The notes: generated by a model from the letters alone, not told the origin. Counted from the stretch's first letter, positions 42,982-55,054 are shown. The stretch: DNA of 64,000 nt from an uncultured Candidatus Melainabacteria bacterium (GCA_934754515.1 CAKVIG010000007.1:62001-126000), one strand, 5' to 3'. Numbers and translations: made by a program.

Positions 42982-43695
42982 ATGTTTAATAAACTTCTTT
43001 CAACTTTAATTTTATTTTCTACAATTAGTATGAATACGCTGCCAATCTTTGCAGAGTGTTGTGAAACAACCAAAGCTATTGAACACTTAGATGTTCATAA
43101 GAATGCTCCATGTAATGTGGTAACAATTACTAATCTTAGAAAAACTGTTGAACGTGGCAATGTATTGCAATTTGTTTTTGATGAAAAATACTTCTCAAAA
43201 TGTTCACAAGCGGGAACTTTAGTACATTTTACGGTACCACAAGCTCTATATACAACAGAAGGAACGCTTCTATTGCCTTGCGGAACAAAAATTGTTGCAG
43301 AAGTAACAAATGTAGAAAAGCCTAAATGGTTCAACAAAAACGCCAGAGTAAGTTTAGTATTCAGAAAAATAGTTTTGCCTGACAATACTTGTATTGATAT
43401 AAAAGCTCGACCATTTACCAAAGACTATAAGCTTAAGGAAGGACCTTGGACAACAGCAGGTAAACTGACTTTATCGACATTAACTCTTGGCATTGCGGGC
43501 GCCGGTGCTGGTGTAGGCTTCGCATTTATACCAACTCCTGCTAAAATCGGTACCGGCTTAGCTATCGGTATTCCTGTCGGTTGCGGTGTCGGTTTGGCAT
43601 TGGGTTTAATTACTCCTGGATGCCATTATAAAGCTAAAAAAGGTGAAAGCGTCTATGCAATTTTAATTGAAGAATTTAGTTTGTGTAATCAATAA
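42982..43695 (+). CDS. Secreted protein, short relative of the 5.0 kb TrbI/VirB10-like protein
   Basis: A 237-residue protein with a signal peptide ending near NTLPIFAECC. GTLLLPCGTKIVAEVTNVEK and ARVSLVFRKIVLPDNTCIDI repeat the pattern (lP.GT.i...v...., v.l.F..i.lpD...i) seen in the 5039-6184 protein. Both are followed by a Gly-rich hydrophobic stretch (GAGAGVGFAFIPTPAKIGTG here). Several Cys suggest periplasmic disulphides. Relation to the TrbI/VirB10 barrel is inference. Monocistronic. Confidence 0.7.
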   Translation: MFNKLLSTLILFSTISMNTLPIFAECCETTKAIEHLDVHKNAPCNVVTITNLRKTVERGNVLQFVFDEKYFSKCSQAGTLVHFTVPQALYTTEGTLLLPCGTKIVAEVTNVEKPKWFNKNARVSLVFRKIVLPDNTCIDIKARPFTKDYKLKEGPWTTAGKLTLSTLTLGIAGAGAGVGFAFIPTPAKIGTGLAIGIPVGCGVGLALGLITPGCHYKAKKGESVYAILIEEFSLCNQ

Positions 43696-43696
43696 A

Positions 43697-43720
43697 AAAT
43701 GCGCCAATCGGCGCACTTTT
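43697..43720. terminator. Bidirectional terminator
   Basis: TGCGCC-AATC-GGCGCA stem (43700-43715) flanked by AAAAAA on the left and CTTTT on the right, between two convergent genes. Confidence 0.75.
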
Positions 43721-44143
43721 AATTATGATTTGATTTAACTTCGTCTTTAACGATTTCTTTTTGCTCGTCTTTTAATTTCAATTCAGCTTCGCGAGCCTTT
43801 ATCATTGCTTGAAGAATCGTATCGTCTTGAGCTTGTTTTTTTATATCCGCAAAAACTGATTTCAATTCTTCATCACTCAAACCTTGCGGTGCTTTCATAC
43901 AAACAACAAGTTTTTGTTTTCTGAATGTAAAATACGCAGCAACCATAATTCCCCAAAGCAAAAATCCTTGGATTAGTCCGATAGAAGGTAATGACTCAGT
44001 ATATGATGCGCCGAAGTTCCAAAGATGCATGCAAACCCAACCAGGGAATGCGCCAAAACCTGCTGCAAGGCAAGTTACGATAAAACCTGCCATAATCAAT
44101 CCTCTAATCCCATTTATCTGTATAACGTTAAAATTCTTTTTCA

Positions 44144-44144
<1 letters not shown>
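43719..44144 (-). CDS. Membrane protein of unknown function downstream of ligA
   Basis: A 141-residue protein with two membrane helices (GLIMAGFIVTCLAAGFGAFP, IQGFLLWGIMVAAYFTFRKQ) and a charged C-terminal helix (LSDEELKSVFADIKKQAQDD, REAELKLKDEQKEIVKDEVK). Its ATG shares one base with the ligA stop (TAATG), so it is translationally coupled to ligA. No family recognised. Confidence 0.7.
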
Positions 44145-47357
<3,213 letters not shown>

Positions 47358-47389
47358 TTTTATTCCCTCTTGAAATTATTTTCCCTTTC

Positions 47390-47570
47390 GGGATATCACC
47401 TCACCCTAGCCCTCTCCTGTAAGGAGAGGGGATGACCATAATTCATTTTTAGCATCTCCCTCCCTTGTTAGGGAAGGGTGGGATGGGTATTTACTTAACT
47501 GTAACCCACCCGCATTTGTATAGCTCTACAAAGTTTCGCCAACAACTGCGACCTCCCTATTTAGGGAGGT
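47390..47570. repeat. R3 repeats (CCTCACCCTAGCCCTCTCC family)
   Basis: One intact R3 unit at 47399-47437 (CCTCACCCTAGCCCTCTCCT, then GTAAGGAGAGGGGATGACC) with a CTCTCC-TGTA-AGGAGAG hairpin, followed by related pieces up to 47570 (CCCTCCCTTGTTAGGG, CCTCCCTATTTAGGGAGG). The intact unit is the empty-site version of the interrupted copy at 59078-59227. Confidence 0.7.
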
Positions 47571-48107
47571 TTACCCTACTTGATTATTTGCGCCATCATC
47601 TTTTACGTCTGAATCAGTAGTTACTCTTACATCAGAAATCGTTCCGTTAAACTTATAACTTCCTCCTTCTAATGTAACAGGCAAGCCCATTTTAATTTTA
47701 TTACCGCCAACAACAGCACCATCTTTTGTAATCTTCGCTGTATCGGTAATTGTTACAACGGCATCATAGATTGCAGGTTGTGTCGGGTCTTTAACTAAAA
47801 TATATTGCTCAACAGCTTTAGAAGACGCAACAGCCGTTTTTCTAACGTCTGATGATACATCTAAAACATTCAGTTCTGTATAAGGCACATTTCTGATTGT
47901 AATAAATGTTTTGTCGTTAGCTTTGATTGGAAAATCTTCCCCTGTAACAGTTACACCTCTTAAAAATACTTGAAAAGTAATAGGAGATGTTGCTTCAATT
48001 TGCTTATCAGCAGTTTGTCTAAAGTGTTTTGTTGTCATAACTCCAACAATAAGCGCAATAATTACGCCTAACACGATTAAAATATCTACTAAGTGAAAAT
48101 TTTTCAT
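47571..48107 (-). CDS. DUF4330 family protein
   Basis: A 178-residue protein with one N-terminal membrane helix (HLVDILIVLGVIIALIVGVM) and a beta-rich exported domain (ITFQVFLRGVTVTGEDFPIK, GLPVTLEGGSYKFNGTISDV). The layout MKNFHLVDILIVLGVIIALI matches DUF4330, a cyanobacterial-type family of unknown function. A good AGAAAGG site precedes the ATG. It is flanked by R3 repeats on both sides. Confidence 0.78.
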   Translation of the reverse strand: MKNFHLVDILIVLGVIIALIVGVMTTKHFRQTADKQIEATSPITFQVFLRGVTVTGEDFPIKANDKTFITIRNVPYTELNVLDVSSDVRKTAVASSKAVEQYILVKDPTQPAIYDAVVTITDTAKITKDGAVVGGNKIKMGLPVTLEGGSYKFNGTISDVRVTTDSDVKDDGANNQVG

Positions 48108-48134
48108 ATTTTACCTTTCTTCTTATAATCTGTT

Positions 48135-48175
48135 CCCTCGCCCCTTGCGGGAGAGGGTTAGGGTGAGGGGTATTC
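48135..48175 (-). repeat. R3 repeat, inverted
   Basis: CCTTGCGGGAGAGGGTTAGG followed by GTGAGGGG, the reverse of the R3 unit at 47399-47437. It lies between the DUF4330 and heptose kinase genes. Confidence 0.65.
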
Positions 48176-48191
48176 CTCAAAACCCATAAAA

Positions 48192-49205
48192 CTAAATTTC
48201 TAATACAATTCTTTCAGGCACAGAATCTAAAATTTCATCAATGCTTGTTGTAGCACAACCAAATTGTTTAACTACAATTCCGGCTGCAATGTTTCCGATA
48301 ATTGCAGCATAAACAGGCTCTGCACCACAAGCCAAAGCCAATGTATAAACAGCTGTGACTGTATCACCTGCACCTGTAACATCAAAAACTTCTGCTTTAT
48401 TAAAAACGGGAATATGTGTGTACTTGTTATCCGGCTCAACAACAACCATGCCATCTGCTCCGCAAGTAATTAAAATTGCATCTGCGCCTGTTTCTTTTAA
48501 CAATTGATTTCCTGCTTTCAAAAAGTCTTCTTTACTTCTCAAATACAAACCGACATATTTTTGTGTATCAGGTAGATTTGGAGTCATAGAAGTAATTCCC
48601 TTATATCTTCCCAAATCTCTTTGAGCATCAACTATAACTTTTTTATCGTATTTTTTTGCAGTATCAACAACCGCCTTTATCACATTATCAGTAAGCGTTC
48701 CTATATGATAATCAGATAAAATCACAGCGTCATGTAAAGGTACAAGCTTTTCAATCTCAGCAATCATTTTTGCTTCTGTTTCTTTAGAAATCGGTGCATT
48801 TGTTTGTCTATCTATTCTAACAATTTGTTGAGTAATTGAATGAGAGCAAGAGCCTGAAATTCTTGTTTTAGTGATTGTTTTTCTGCATTTATCAACAATT
48901 AGAGATGAACAATCTATGTTAGCTTCCTTAAATGCGTTTTTTAAATCGTTCGCTTGATAATCGTCACCTATAATTCCGATTACGCTAACTTTCCCACCGT
49001 TGATTTCGGAAACGTTATGCGCAGCGTTTGACGCTCCACCTAAAATAAATTTTGTATGCGTATGCTGTAAAATCAAAACCGGTGCTTCTCTTGAAATTCT
49101 TTCAGTATCGCCATAAACCATTTCATCAAGTGCTAAATCTCCAACTACAAGAATTTTCGAGTCGCCGATTTTTTTAATCAAATCTACTAATTTTTCTTTA
49201 TCCAT
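48192..49205 (-). CDS. PfkB-family kinase, probable heptose-7-phosphate kinase
   Basis: A 337-residue ribokinase-fold enzyme. ILVVGDLALDEMVYGDTERI, SREAPVLILQ, FILGGASNAAHNVSEINGGK and the ATP-site DVTGAGDTVTAVYTLALA follow the kinase half of HldE/HldA, which phosphorylates D-glycero-D-manno-heptose-7-P for LPS core. The nucleotidyltransferase half is absent, as in HldA (RfaE1). Fits the envelope theme of the window. A different sugar substrate is possible. Confidence 0.82.
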   Translation of the reverse strand: MDKEKLVDLIKKIGDSKILVVGDLALDEMVYGDTERISREAPVLILQHTHTKFILGGASNAAHNVSEINGGKVSVIGIIGDDYQANDLKNAFKEANIDCSSLIVDKCRKTITKTRISGSCSHSITQQIVRIDRQTNAPISKETEAKMIAEIEKLVPLHDAVILSDYHIGTLTDNVIKAVVDTAKKYDKKVIVDAQRDLGRYKGITSMTPNLPDTQKYVGLYLRSKEDFLKAGNQLLKETGADAILITCGADGMVVVEPDNKYTHIPVFNKAEVFDVTGAGDTVTAVYTLALACGAEPVYAAIIGNIAAGIVVKQFGCATTSIDEILDSVPERIVLEI

Positions 49206-49286
49206 ATTAATCTCTCATTGCCTTAACACGAAATATCATATATAATGTATTTATATCTTACTACAAAAAAGAAAAGAGAGTTAGAC

Positions 49287-50183
49287 ATGGCAGGGAATAA
49301 CATTTTTAGTGATAAAGATACAATGGATATCAACGAATTAGCATCACTTAATGATGATATTTCGCCTGAATTAATCGAGCAATTACAACAAAAACTTACA
49401 CAAGAAGCTCAAGTTTTGAGCGATGAACCTGCTAAAGCAGAATTTAACGAGAATGATGATTCTACTCTTTTTGAAGAACCTACACAAAAACAAGAAAATT
49501 CTGTCGAAAACAAACAAATAGAAAGTCCGACGGAAAATCTTGATAAAGCAGAAGATATTGCGGAACAAAAAGAAGAAGTCGCACAACCTAAAAAAGCAGC
49601 CAATCTGGATAAAAGCATTGATGATAACTTTATAAAAAAATATAAAGCTAAACTAAATAAGCAAAAAACACAAGGTACACAAACCGCAGACTCATCCGCT
49701 ATTGATGAAAATACAATCAGCAATGCAGCATTCACTGATATGCCGCAAGTTGAAAATGATAATAACATTGAAGAACTTTCAAAAGGTAAAATCACAGAAA
49801 AACCGCTTACACCTGAAATTAAAAGCTACAATGACAGCTTGGATTTATTAGACGGTAACGTAAAATATTCAAAATATGTTATGTATATTGACCCGCAAAA
49901 TATTGATTTCATTGAAAGTTTAACTGTTAAAGAAAGAAAAAATTTAATTAATAAAATATTAAAAGAGCAAAACGATATTGCAATAACAAAACAACGTTTT
50001 AGAATGGTGCAAACTGTTATAAAACATGCAGTTGTTGCAATTTTAACAATTGCAATTTCAATTCCAATAATTTATATAACAATCAATGCTTCATTAGAAG
50101 CTTCAATCAACAATTATAGACGTTCTCAATCAATGTTCCAAACCTTGTACAAACAAGGCGGGAAAATTAAGGCTATTAATTAA
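49287..50183 (+). CDS. Acidic tail-anchored-like protein
   Basis: A 298-residue protein. The first 200 residues are highly charged and rich in Glu, Gln, Asn and Lys (ELIEQLQQKLTQEAQVLSDE, then disordered stretches). One membrane helix lies near residues 250-270 (AVVAILTIAISIPIIYITIN), leaving a short C-terminal tail. Start at 49287 follows AGAGAG. The ATG at 49245 lies directly after a TATAAT and is rejected. No family recognised. Its end overlaps the convergent gene by 4 nt. Confidence 0.7.
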   Translation: MAGNNIFSDKDTMDINELASLNDDISPELIEQLQQKLTQEAQVLSDEPAKAEFNENDDSTLFEEPTQKQENSVENKQIESPTENLDKAEDIAEQKEEVAQPKKAANLDKSIDDNFIKKYKAKLNKQKTQGTQTADSSAIDENTISNAAFTDMPQVENDNNIEELSKGKITEKPLTPEIKSYNDSLDLLDGNVKYSKYVMYIDPQNIDFIESLTVKERKNLINKILKEQNDIAITKQRFRMVQTVIKHAVVAILTIAISIPIIYITINASLEASINNYRRSQSMFQTLYKQGGKIKAIN

Positions 50184-50980
50184 GCAGATTCTTTTCCTAA
50201 AATTTTGTCTGCAGCTGAAAGTCCTAATTGGTAACCGCCAATTGAACAACAAACGAAAGCCAAACCTTTTGCCGTTCCCGGAGCTATTTTCATTAATTTT
50301 TGACATACTTTTGATGTGTTTTTAGTATCACTCAATGCTTCTGCTTGTTTTTCTTTAAACATTCTAGTTGCTTTTTCTAAGAAAGGAACTTTTTTATACA
50401 AACCTTCTCTTTCAACTACAAGTTGTTTTCCATTTAATTTATATTCACCTGTTTTAGCAATTAGAACTTCTTTACCATCAACAGTTTTATAAACACCATC
50501 AAGCTTAATACTCATAGTATTCGGATCGTATTTCATATTTCTTGGAATACCGATAATTTTCTTAGCCATAGCTTCAGAAGCGAACATTGCACCAAGAGCG
50601 GTCCCTTCTTGAATAGCAGCTTCTTCTTTGTTATCAGAACAAGCAACTTTAACAGCTCCTGTAGCACAAATAATTGGGTTAATATTATCTGCCGTAAAAT
50701 TCAAAACTTTACTGATACCGCCAATAACTTTATCAGTTTTTGCCAAATTTTTAATTGATTCCTCTGCACTCATAATATCTGCTGACAAAGTATTATTTGA
50801 ATATTTTGCAATATTTGACACGCCTTTTGCAACATTCAACGCCTGTCCACCTGCAATATCAGCATTCATAGCACTTACGAACGGATTATTAGCATTAGCA
50901 GCAGAAGATGCTCTTCTTGTTGAGAAAATGCCACCTGATGTTATTGATGGAAGAAATGCTGAAATTGCTAAACCTGACAT
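50180..50980 (-). CDS. Lineage-specific Ala-rich protein
   Basis: A 266-residue protein starting MSGLAISAFLPSITSGGIFS. It is Ala/Ser/Asn-rich early (STRRASSAANANNPFVSAMN), with hydrophobic stretches (GTALGAMFASEAMAKKIIGI, AKGLAFVCCSIGGYQLGLSA) and a central segment of short beta-type repeats (IKLDGVYKTVDGKEVLI, GEYKLNGKQLVVEREGLYKK). No known family. The weak resemblance in composition to the proteins at 12775 and 62282 suggests a lineage-specific membrane-associated group. Confidence 0.65.
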   Translation of the reverse strand: MSGLAISAFLPSITSGGIFSTRRASSAANANNPFVSAMNADIAGGQALNVAKGVSNIAKYSNNTLSADIMSAEESIKNLAKTDKVIGGISKVLNFTADNINPIICATGAVKVACSDNKEEAAIQEGTALGAMFASEAMAKKIIGIPRNMKYDPNTMSIKLDGVYKTVDGKEVLIAKTGEYKLNGKQLVVEREGLYKKVPFLEKATRMFKEKQAEALSDTKNTSKVCQKLMKIAPGTAKGLAFVCCSIGGYQLGLSAADKILGKESA

Positions 50981-51112
50981 ATTCTGATTTTACCTTCACT
51001 ACTTAAGTATAAACACACTACATTTATATAAAGTAAATTTGTAAAATAAAATTGCAGAAAAATAAAAAATGTTTACAATTATTTACAAAAAATGGAATAT
51101 AAACTCTAAGAA

Positions 51113-52456
51113 CTAAGCTTCTTCTGTTTCTTCACTTTCTTCAACATGTTCTTTGTAAATTTGAAGCTTTGTAATTCTTGCACCATCAACTTCTTTTACA
51201 GTAAATGTCAAACCGTTAAATGAAACAGTGTCGCCAACTTGAGCAATTCTTCCCAAAAGCTTCACTACAAGCCCTGCAATTGTATCAACATCATCTTCTT
51301 CAAATAAAGATTCTTTTAAATCAAAGAACTTAACAAGCTCATCAATTCTCATCATAGCATTTGCTATATAAGTATCTTCGCCAATTTCTTTTATATCAGC
51401 TTCTGCTTCTTCGTCAAATTCGTCTTGAACTTCGCCAATAATTTCTTCCAAAACATCTTCCAAAGTAATTAAACCTGATGTACCACCAAATTCATCAATA
51501 ACAACTGCTATTTGGCAATGAAGTTTTCTAAATTCAATAATCAAATTATCCAAAGTCATTGTTTCAGGAACTAACATCAAAGGACGAATAAGCTTTTGAA
51601 CAGAAAAAGCTTCATGCTTCATTGTTAAAGAATACAAATCCTTAACATGAATAAAGCCTAAGATTTTATCAATATTTTCTTCATATACAGGATAACGTGT
51701 ATATTGATTTTCTAATGCAACTTTATTTAGTTCTTCATAAGTTATATCGCCGGGGATACAAACCATGTCAGTTCTTGGAATCATAACTTGTTTTGCCATC
51801 AAGTCTGAGAATTTAAACATGTTATGAAGCATTTCAGCTTCGGTTTCATTCAGAACACCTTCGTTATAGCTTGCATCAACCAACATATCTAATTCTTCAG
51901 TCGAATGAACCAGCGATGCGTCTTCTGAGTTAGCATGACATGCTGAAAGAATTTTGTTACCTGAAACCTCCAACAACCAAACGAAAGGTTTGAAAATAGT
52001 TATAAACATATCCATCGGTGTTGAAACCAGTAGAGCAATAGTTTCAGGGTGTCTTAAAGAAATACATTTTGGTAATTGTTCACCTAACAATACGTGGAAA
52101 TAAGTTACAAGAACAAAAGAAATAGGAACTGCTACGACGTGAGATGAAACATGTGCCAAAGAGCCTGCAAATAATCTTATAACAGGTTCAATTAATTGTA
52201 CAATAGTAGACTCAGCAACCCAACCTAAGGCGATACTTGCAATTGTAACACCGAGTTGTGCGGCTGCAAGCATTTTATTAACATCATCTACTAACTTCAT
52301 AGCTTTTTTTGCGTTTGAATTACCTTCATTGCAAAGCTGTTCTAGGCGTGTTTTTCTGACTTTAACAAGTGAAAACTCGGCTGCTACAAAAAAACCGTTA
52401 ACAAATAGTAAAAATAAAATTATAAAAATATTTATAAATATGTCTGTCAGGTCCAT
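51113..52456 (-). CDS. HlyC/CorC-type transporter-associated protein (CNNM, CBS, CorC_HlyC)
   Basis: A 447-residue inner-membrane protein with the three-part family layout: CNNM membrane domain (IFIILFLLFVNGFFVAAEFS, then LGVTIASIALGWVAESTI), a CBS pair (MIPRTDMVCIPGDITYEELN, IDEFGGTSGLITLEDVLEEI) and the C-terminal CorC_HlyC domain. Members are implicated in Mg/Co efflux. Hemolysin annotation is historical. The acidic C-terminus (EEHVEESEETEEA) is distinctive. Confidence 0.92.
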   Translation of the reverse strand: MDLTDIFINIFIILFLLFVNGFFVAAEFSLVKVRKTRLEQLCNEGNSNAKKAMKLVDDVNKMLAAAQLGVTIASIALGWVAESTIVQLIEPVIRLFAGSLAHVSSHVVAVPISFVLVTYFHVLLGEQLPKCISLRHPETIALLVSTPMDMFITIFKPFVWLLEVSGNKILSACHANSEDASLVHSTEELDMLVDASYNEGVLNETEAEMLHNMFKFSDLMAKQVMIPRTDMVCIPGDITYEELNKVALENQYTRYPVYEENIDKILGFIHVKDLYSLTMKHEAFSVQKLIRPLMLVPETMTLDNLIIEFRKLHCQIAVVIDEFGGTSGLITLEDVLEEIIGEVQDEFDEEAEADIKEIGEDTYIANAMMRIDELVKFFDLKESLFEEDDVDTIAGLVVKLLGRIAQVGDTVSFNGLTFTVKEVDGARITKLQIYKEHVEESEETEEA

Positions 52457-52543
52457 TTACTCTCAAATACCTTTTATAGTTATAATTATTATATTACACT
52501 ATACAAGAAAATTTTGCAATGTTGAAATAAATAGTTAAAAAGG

Positions 52544-52572
52544 TTTACATTAAAATGTCATAAGTGTATTAT
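52544..52572 (+). promoter_or_regulatory. Promoter of rnpA
   Basis: TTTACA (52544-52549), an exact 17-bp spacer, TATTAT (52567-52572), then 6 nt to the ATG. Initiation would fall on the start codon itself. Confidence 0.6.
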
Positions 52573-52578
52573 TTTATT

Positions 52579-52923
52579 ATGTTACCAAAAGAAAACAGAC
52601 TTAAGAAAAAAAGTGCGTTTAACGCAACGTATAAAACAGGAAAAACAATTCATAAAGACGGTATTACATTATTCTGCGGTAAAAATAAAACCGGAGATTA
52701 TCCTACAAAAATCGGTTTTGTTGTAAGTAAAAAGATACATAAGAGAGCCGTTAAAAGAAATCGCATAAAAAGACTTATGCGCGAAAGTGTTAGACTTATT
52801 ATTAAAGATAATGCTTTAAATACAAATTGCATGTCTTTAGTTTTTGTTGCATCTTCAAAGCTTCTTGGTAAAAATTTTATAGAAATAGACAAAGCAATAA
52901 AAAAATTGGTAATAAAATTATGA
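52579..52923 (+). CDS. rnpA: Ribonuclease P protein component
   Basis: Protein subunit of RNase P, aiding 5' maturation of tRNAs. The 114-residue product from ATG 52579 has the family pattern MLPKENRLKKKSAFNATYKT and the RNR motif HKRAVKRNRIKRLMRESVRL. No ribosome site is present and the -10 box ends 6 nt before the ATG. The upstream rpmH usually found beside rnpA is missing, and the next gene overlaps by 4 nt (ATGA). Confidence 0.94.
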   Translation: MLPKENRLKKKSAFNATYKTGKTIHKDGITLFCGKNKTGDYPTKIGFVVSKKIHKRAVKRNRIKRLMRESVRLIIKDNALNTNCMSLVFVASSKLLGKNFIEIDKAIKKLVIKL

Positions 52924-53477
52924 TAGATGGGATTGTAACTCCTGCTCTTCGGGATATAGATTATTTAGCACCTGCAGCACCTTATCCTGTTATTCCGTCA
53001 GGAATTACTGTGCATCAAAGTACATTATATCGTTATGCAATCCCTACGGATGAACAACCAACACTAACAATTTTAAACTACATTCCTGATTATAACGGGA
53101 ATTTTATTAAGCCCGGACATTATGAATTAGCTTTATCAGATGATAGAGAATTCTTATATTTAATTGAATCAAAAAAACTTATAGCAGTAATACCTGTATT
53201 TAAATTGGCAGAAAATGAAAAAGAATTAAAAAAGTACTACGAAAAGAATAAAGAATTATCAAAAGAAGATAAAGCAGAATTAAGGCGCAAAAAAAGAAAA
53301 GAAAAATTTCAAAATATAATTAATGCAAAGTATGCAAAAACAGGTGCAACTCCACCTAAGGAATATGAACACATGGAAGCAACAATCGAATATGTTCAAA
53401 ATGGCGGATACTATTTAATTATGTATGAAAAAGGATTTATAAGAGCTTGGGGAGCTATAAAAGTTAGAAAAGAATAG
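52920..53477 (+). CDS. Protein of unknown function coupled to rnpA
   Basis: A 185-residue protein. The Pro-rich N-terminus (TPALRDIDYLAPAAPYPVIP) leads into a beta-rich part (PTLTILNYIPDYNGNFIKPG, ALSDDREFLYLIESKKLIAV), a basic helical linker (ELRRKKRKEKFQ) and a final beta stretch (NGGYYLIMYEKGFIRAWGAI). Start overlaps the rnpA stop. No signal peptide or membrane helix. Not recognised. Position suggests co-translation with rnpA. Confidence 0.7.
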   Translation: MIDGIVTPALRDIDYLAPAAPYPVIPSGITVHQSTLYRYAIPTDEQPTLTILNYIPDYNGNFIKPGHYELALSDDREFLYLIESKKLIAVIPVFKLAENEKELKKYYEKNKELSKEDKAELRRKKRKEKFQNIINAKYAKTGATPPKEYEHMEATIEYVQNGGYYLIMYEKGFIRAWGAIKVRKE

Positions 53478-53533
53478 TTAAATCCTAGCAAAAATTATTT
53501 TTAGAGGTTTTATTATGACTAAGGAGAAAATAT

Positions 53534-54841
53534 ATGTTAAAACTTAGTCAATCACCAAACTCTCAAGCATATAGAAGTCTGGCATCATTCAAAGGTCAAA
53601 ATCATATTGAATATATTGCGAAACGTCAACATTTTCTAAAAACAAATCACACCCCGAAAAAATATTGGACACTTGATAATTTTAATTCGGATAAGCTTGA
53701 AGGAGTTCAAAACGGGCTAAAAGTTTTAGGAAATTTAACAATGACACAAATAAAAAGCATTGCAGAGCGTTCCCTTGCCATAATTTTACAACGTGGATGT
53801 AACAATATGTGTGCACATTGTTTTGCAGATGCAAGACCTGAAAGTTTTTATAAAAAAGAGAATTCAATATCAAAAATAAATATTGAAGATTTTAAAAATT
53901 TTTGTGACGACATAGTTAGTCTAAATAATAAACTTGGATTTAATATTTTCAATAAAAAAAATAAATACAATTATCAAACATTATTTCTTGATGCAGATAG
54001 TTCAATGATTCAAGCTAAAGATAAAGATGGCAATGAATATGACTACTTAGACCTTAGCAAAATGTTGTATGATAGTTGCAATAAACGAGTTTTATTTGAT
54101 ACAGCAGGTTGGAACATTCAGGACAAAAAGACACAAACTAGAATGGAAAATCTGGTTAAAAAATTTAATGAGAATTATGATAAATATAAATTTGTAGAAT
54201 TTAATTTATCTATTAATCCATTCCATTCATTACACTACACTTCTGTTCAAAGAAAAAAAGAAGGTAAATTCGATATTGCAGAAAAATTGGATGATATATA
54301 CGCGACAAGAATGGCTAATACGATAAACACGCTATTACCGATATTTTTAAATCATCCTGATAATTTTTCCATTATTTCACGAAGTTTTGAAAATTTTAAA
54401 AATAAAAATACAGAAGGTTTCCAACAAATAGATTTAGCAGAACTATATGATAAAACTATAGATAAATTAAAAAATATATTTTATGAGAAATTCATTGATG
54501 AATATTCAAAACAAGAGTTGGATAAAGAATTTGAAAACATAAAACAATATTTTCGTAAAAGTAGCATGCAAACTGCCACAAGGATTGGTATTACCGGAAG
54601 ATTAGCAAAAAGATTTGATTATAAAAATTTTAGAAAGACACTTGATGAAGAATTTCCTGAAGCCAGTGATAAAGTTATATCCCACAATATGCCTGCCGGT
54701 TTAATAGATTTGAACGGGAAATTTTATATAACTAATTATTTGGAAACATTTCCTACAAATATACAATTAAATTATACTAATAAAAACAAGATGACTGCAC
54801 CAATTAATCCTAATTTGCACGATCATACAGTTAAATTTTAA
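53534..54841 (+). CDS. Divergent radical SAM protein with N-terminal SFKG motif
   Basis: A 435-residue protein with CNNMCAHC at residues 89-96, a CX3CX2C cluster motif (Cys89, 93, 96) expected to hold the SAM-binding 4Fe-4S cluster, in the context LAIILQRGCNNMCAHCFADA. Later segments (TLFLDADSSMIQ, VLFDTAGWNIQ, FVEFNLSINPFHSL) fit barrel strands. There is no additional C-terminal Cys cluster of the SPASM type. The N-terminus has SLASFKGQN. AAGGAG precedes the ATG. Substrate unknown, and no peptide or cofactor gene is adjacent. Confidence 0.72.
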   Translation: MLKLSQSPNSQAYRSLASFKGQNHIEYIAKRQHFLKTNHTPKKYWTLDNFNSDKLEGVQNGLKVLGNLTMTQIKSIAERSLAIILQRGCNNMCAHCFADARPESFYKKENSISKINIEDFKNFCDDIVSLNNKLGFNIFNKKNKYNYQTLFLDADSSMIQAKDKDGNEYDYLDLSKMLYDSCNKRVLFDTAGWNIQDKKTQTRMENLVKKFNENYDKYKFVEFNLSINPFHSLHYTSVQRKKEGKFDIAEKLDDIYATRMANTINTLLPIFLNHPDNFSIISRSFENFKNKNTEGFQQIDLAELYDKTIDKLKNIFYEKFIDEYSKQELDKEFENIKQYFRKSSMQTATRIGITGRLAKRFDYKNFRKTLDEEFPEASDKVISHNMPAGLIDLNGKFYITNYLETFPTNIQLNYTNKNKMTAPINPNLHDHTVKF

Positions 54842-54867
54842 GAAAAACTGTAGTATTAAAAGTTTTT

Positions 54868-55042
54868 GTTGGGCAATTCTGCCCAACCGACATACCATCT
54901 CCCTTCCCCCAAGGGAGGGTACTAAAGTCGTTCAATTTTAGAAAAATTTTCCAATTGGCAGCATTAATTAAAATATCAATAAATTAACGCATGTCACGCC
55001 CTCCCTCTGGGGAGGGTGCCGAAGGCAGGAGAGGGTGTTATT
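54868..55042. repeat. Hairpin and R3-like fragments
   Basis: A GTTGGGCAATTCTGCCCAAC hairpin, CCCTTCCCCCAAGGGAGGG, TAAAGTCGTTCAATTTTAG and CCCTCCCTCTGGGGAGGG followed by AGGAGAGGG. The pieces are related to the R3 family and the hairpin at 6901, but rearranged. No gene is seen. Confidence 0.55.
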
Positions 55043-55054
55043 AACTTTTACATC

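Noticed and set aside
49245..49286. ATG at 49245 as start of the acidic membrane protein
   Set aside because: It follows directly on a TATAAT box and lacks a ribosome site. ATG 49287 has AGAGAG at the right distance.
54868..55042. A third copy of the small AG-flanked element
   Set aside because: It has only R3-like and hairpin fragments. The CGGATTTTCGG and CCCGAATAATCC ends are absent.
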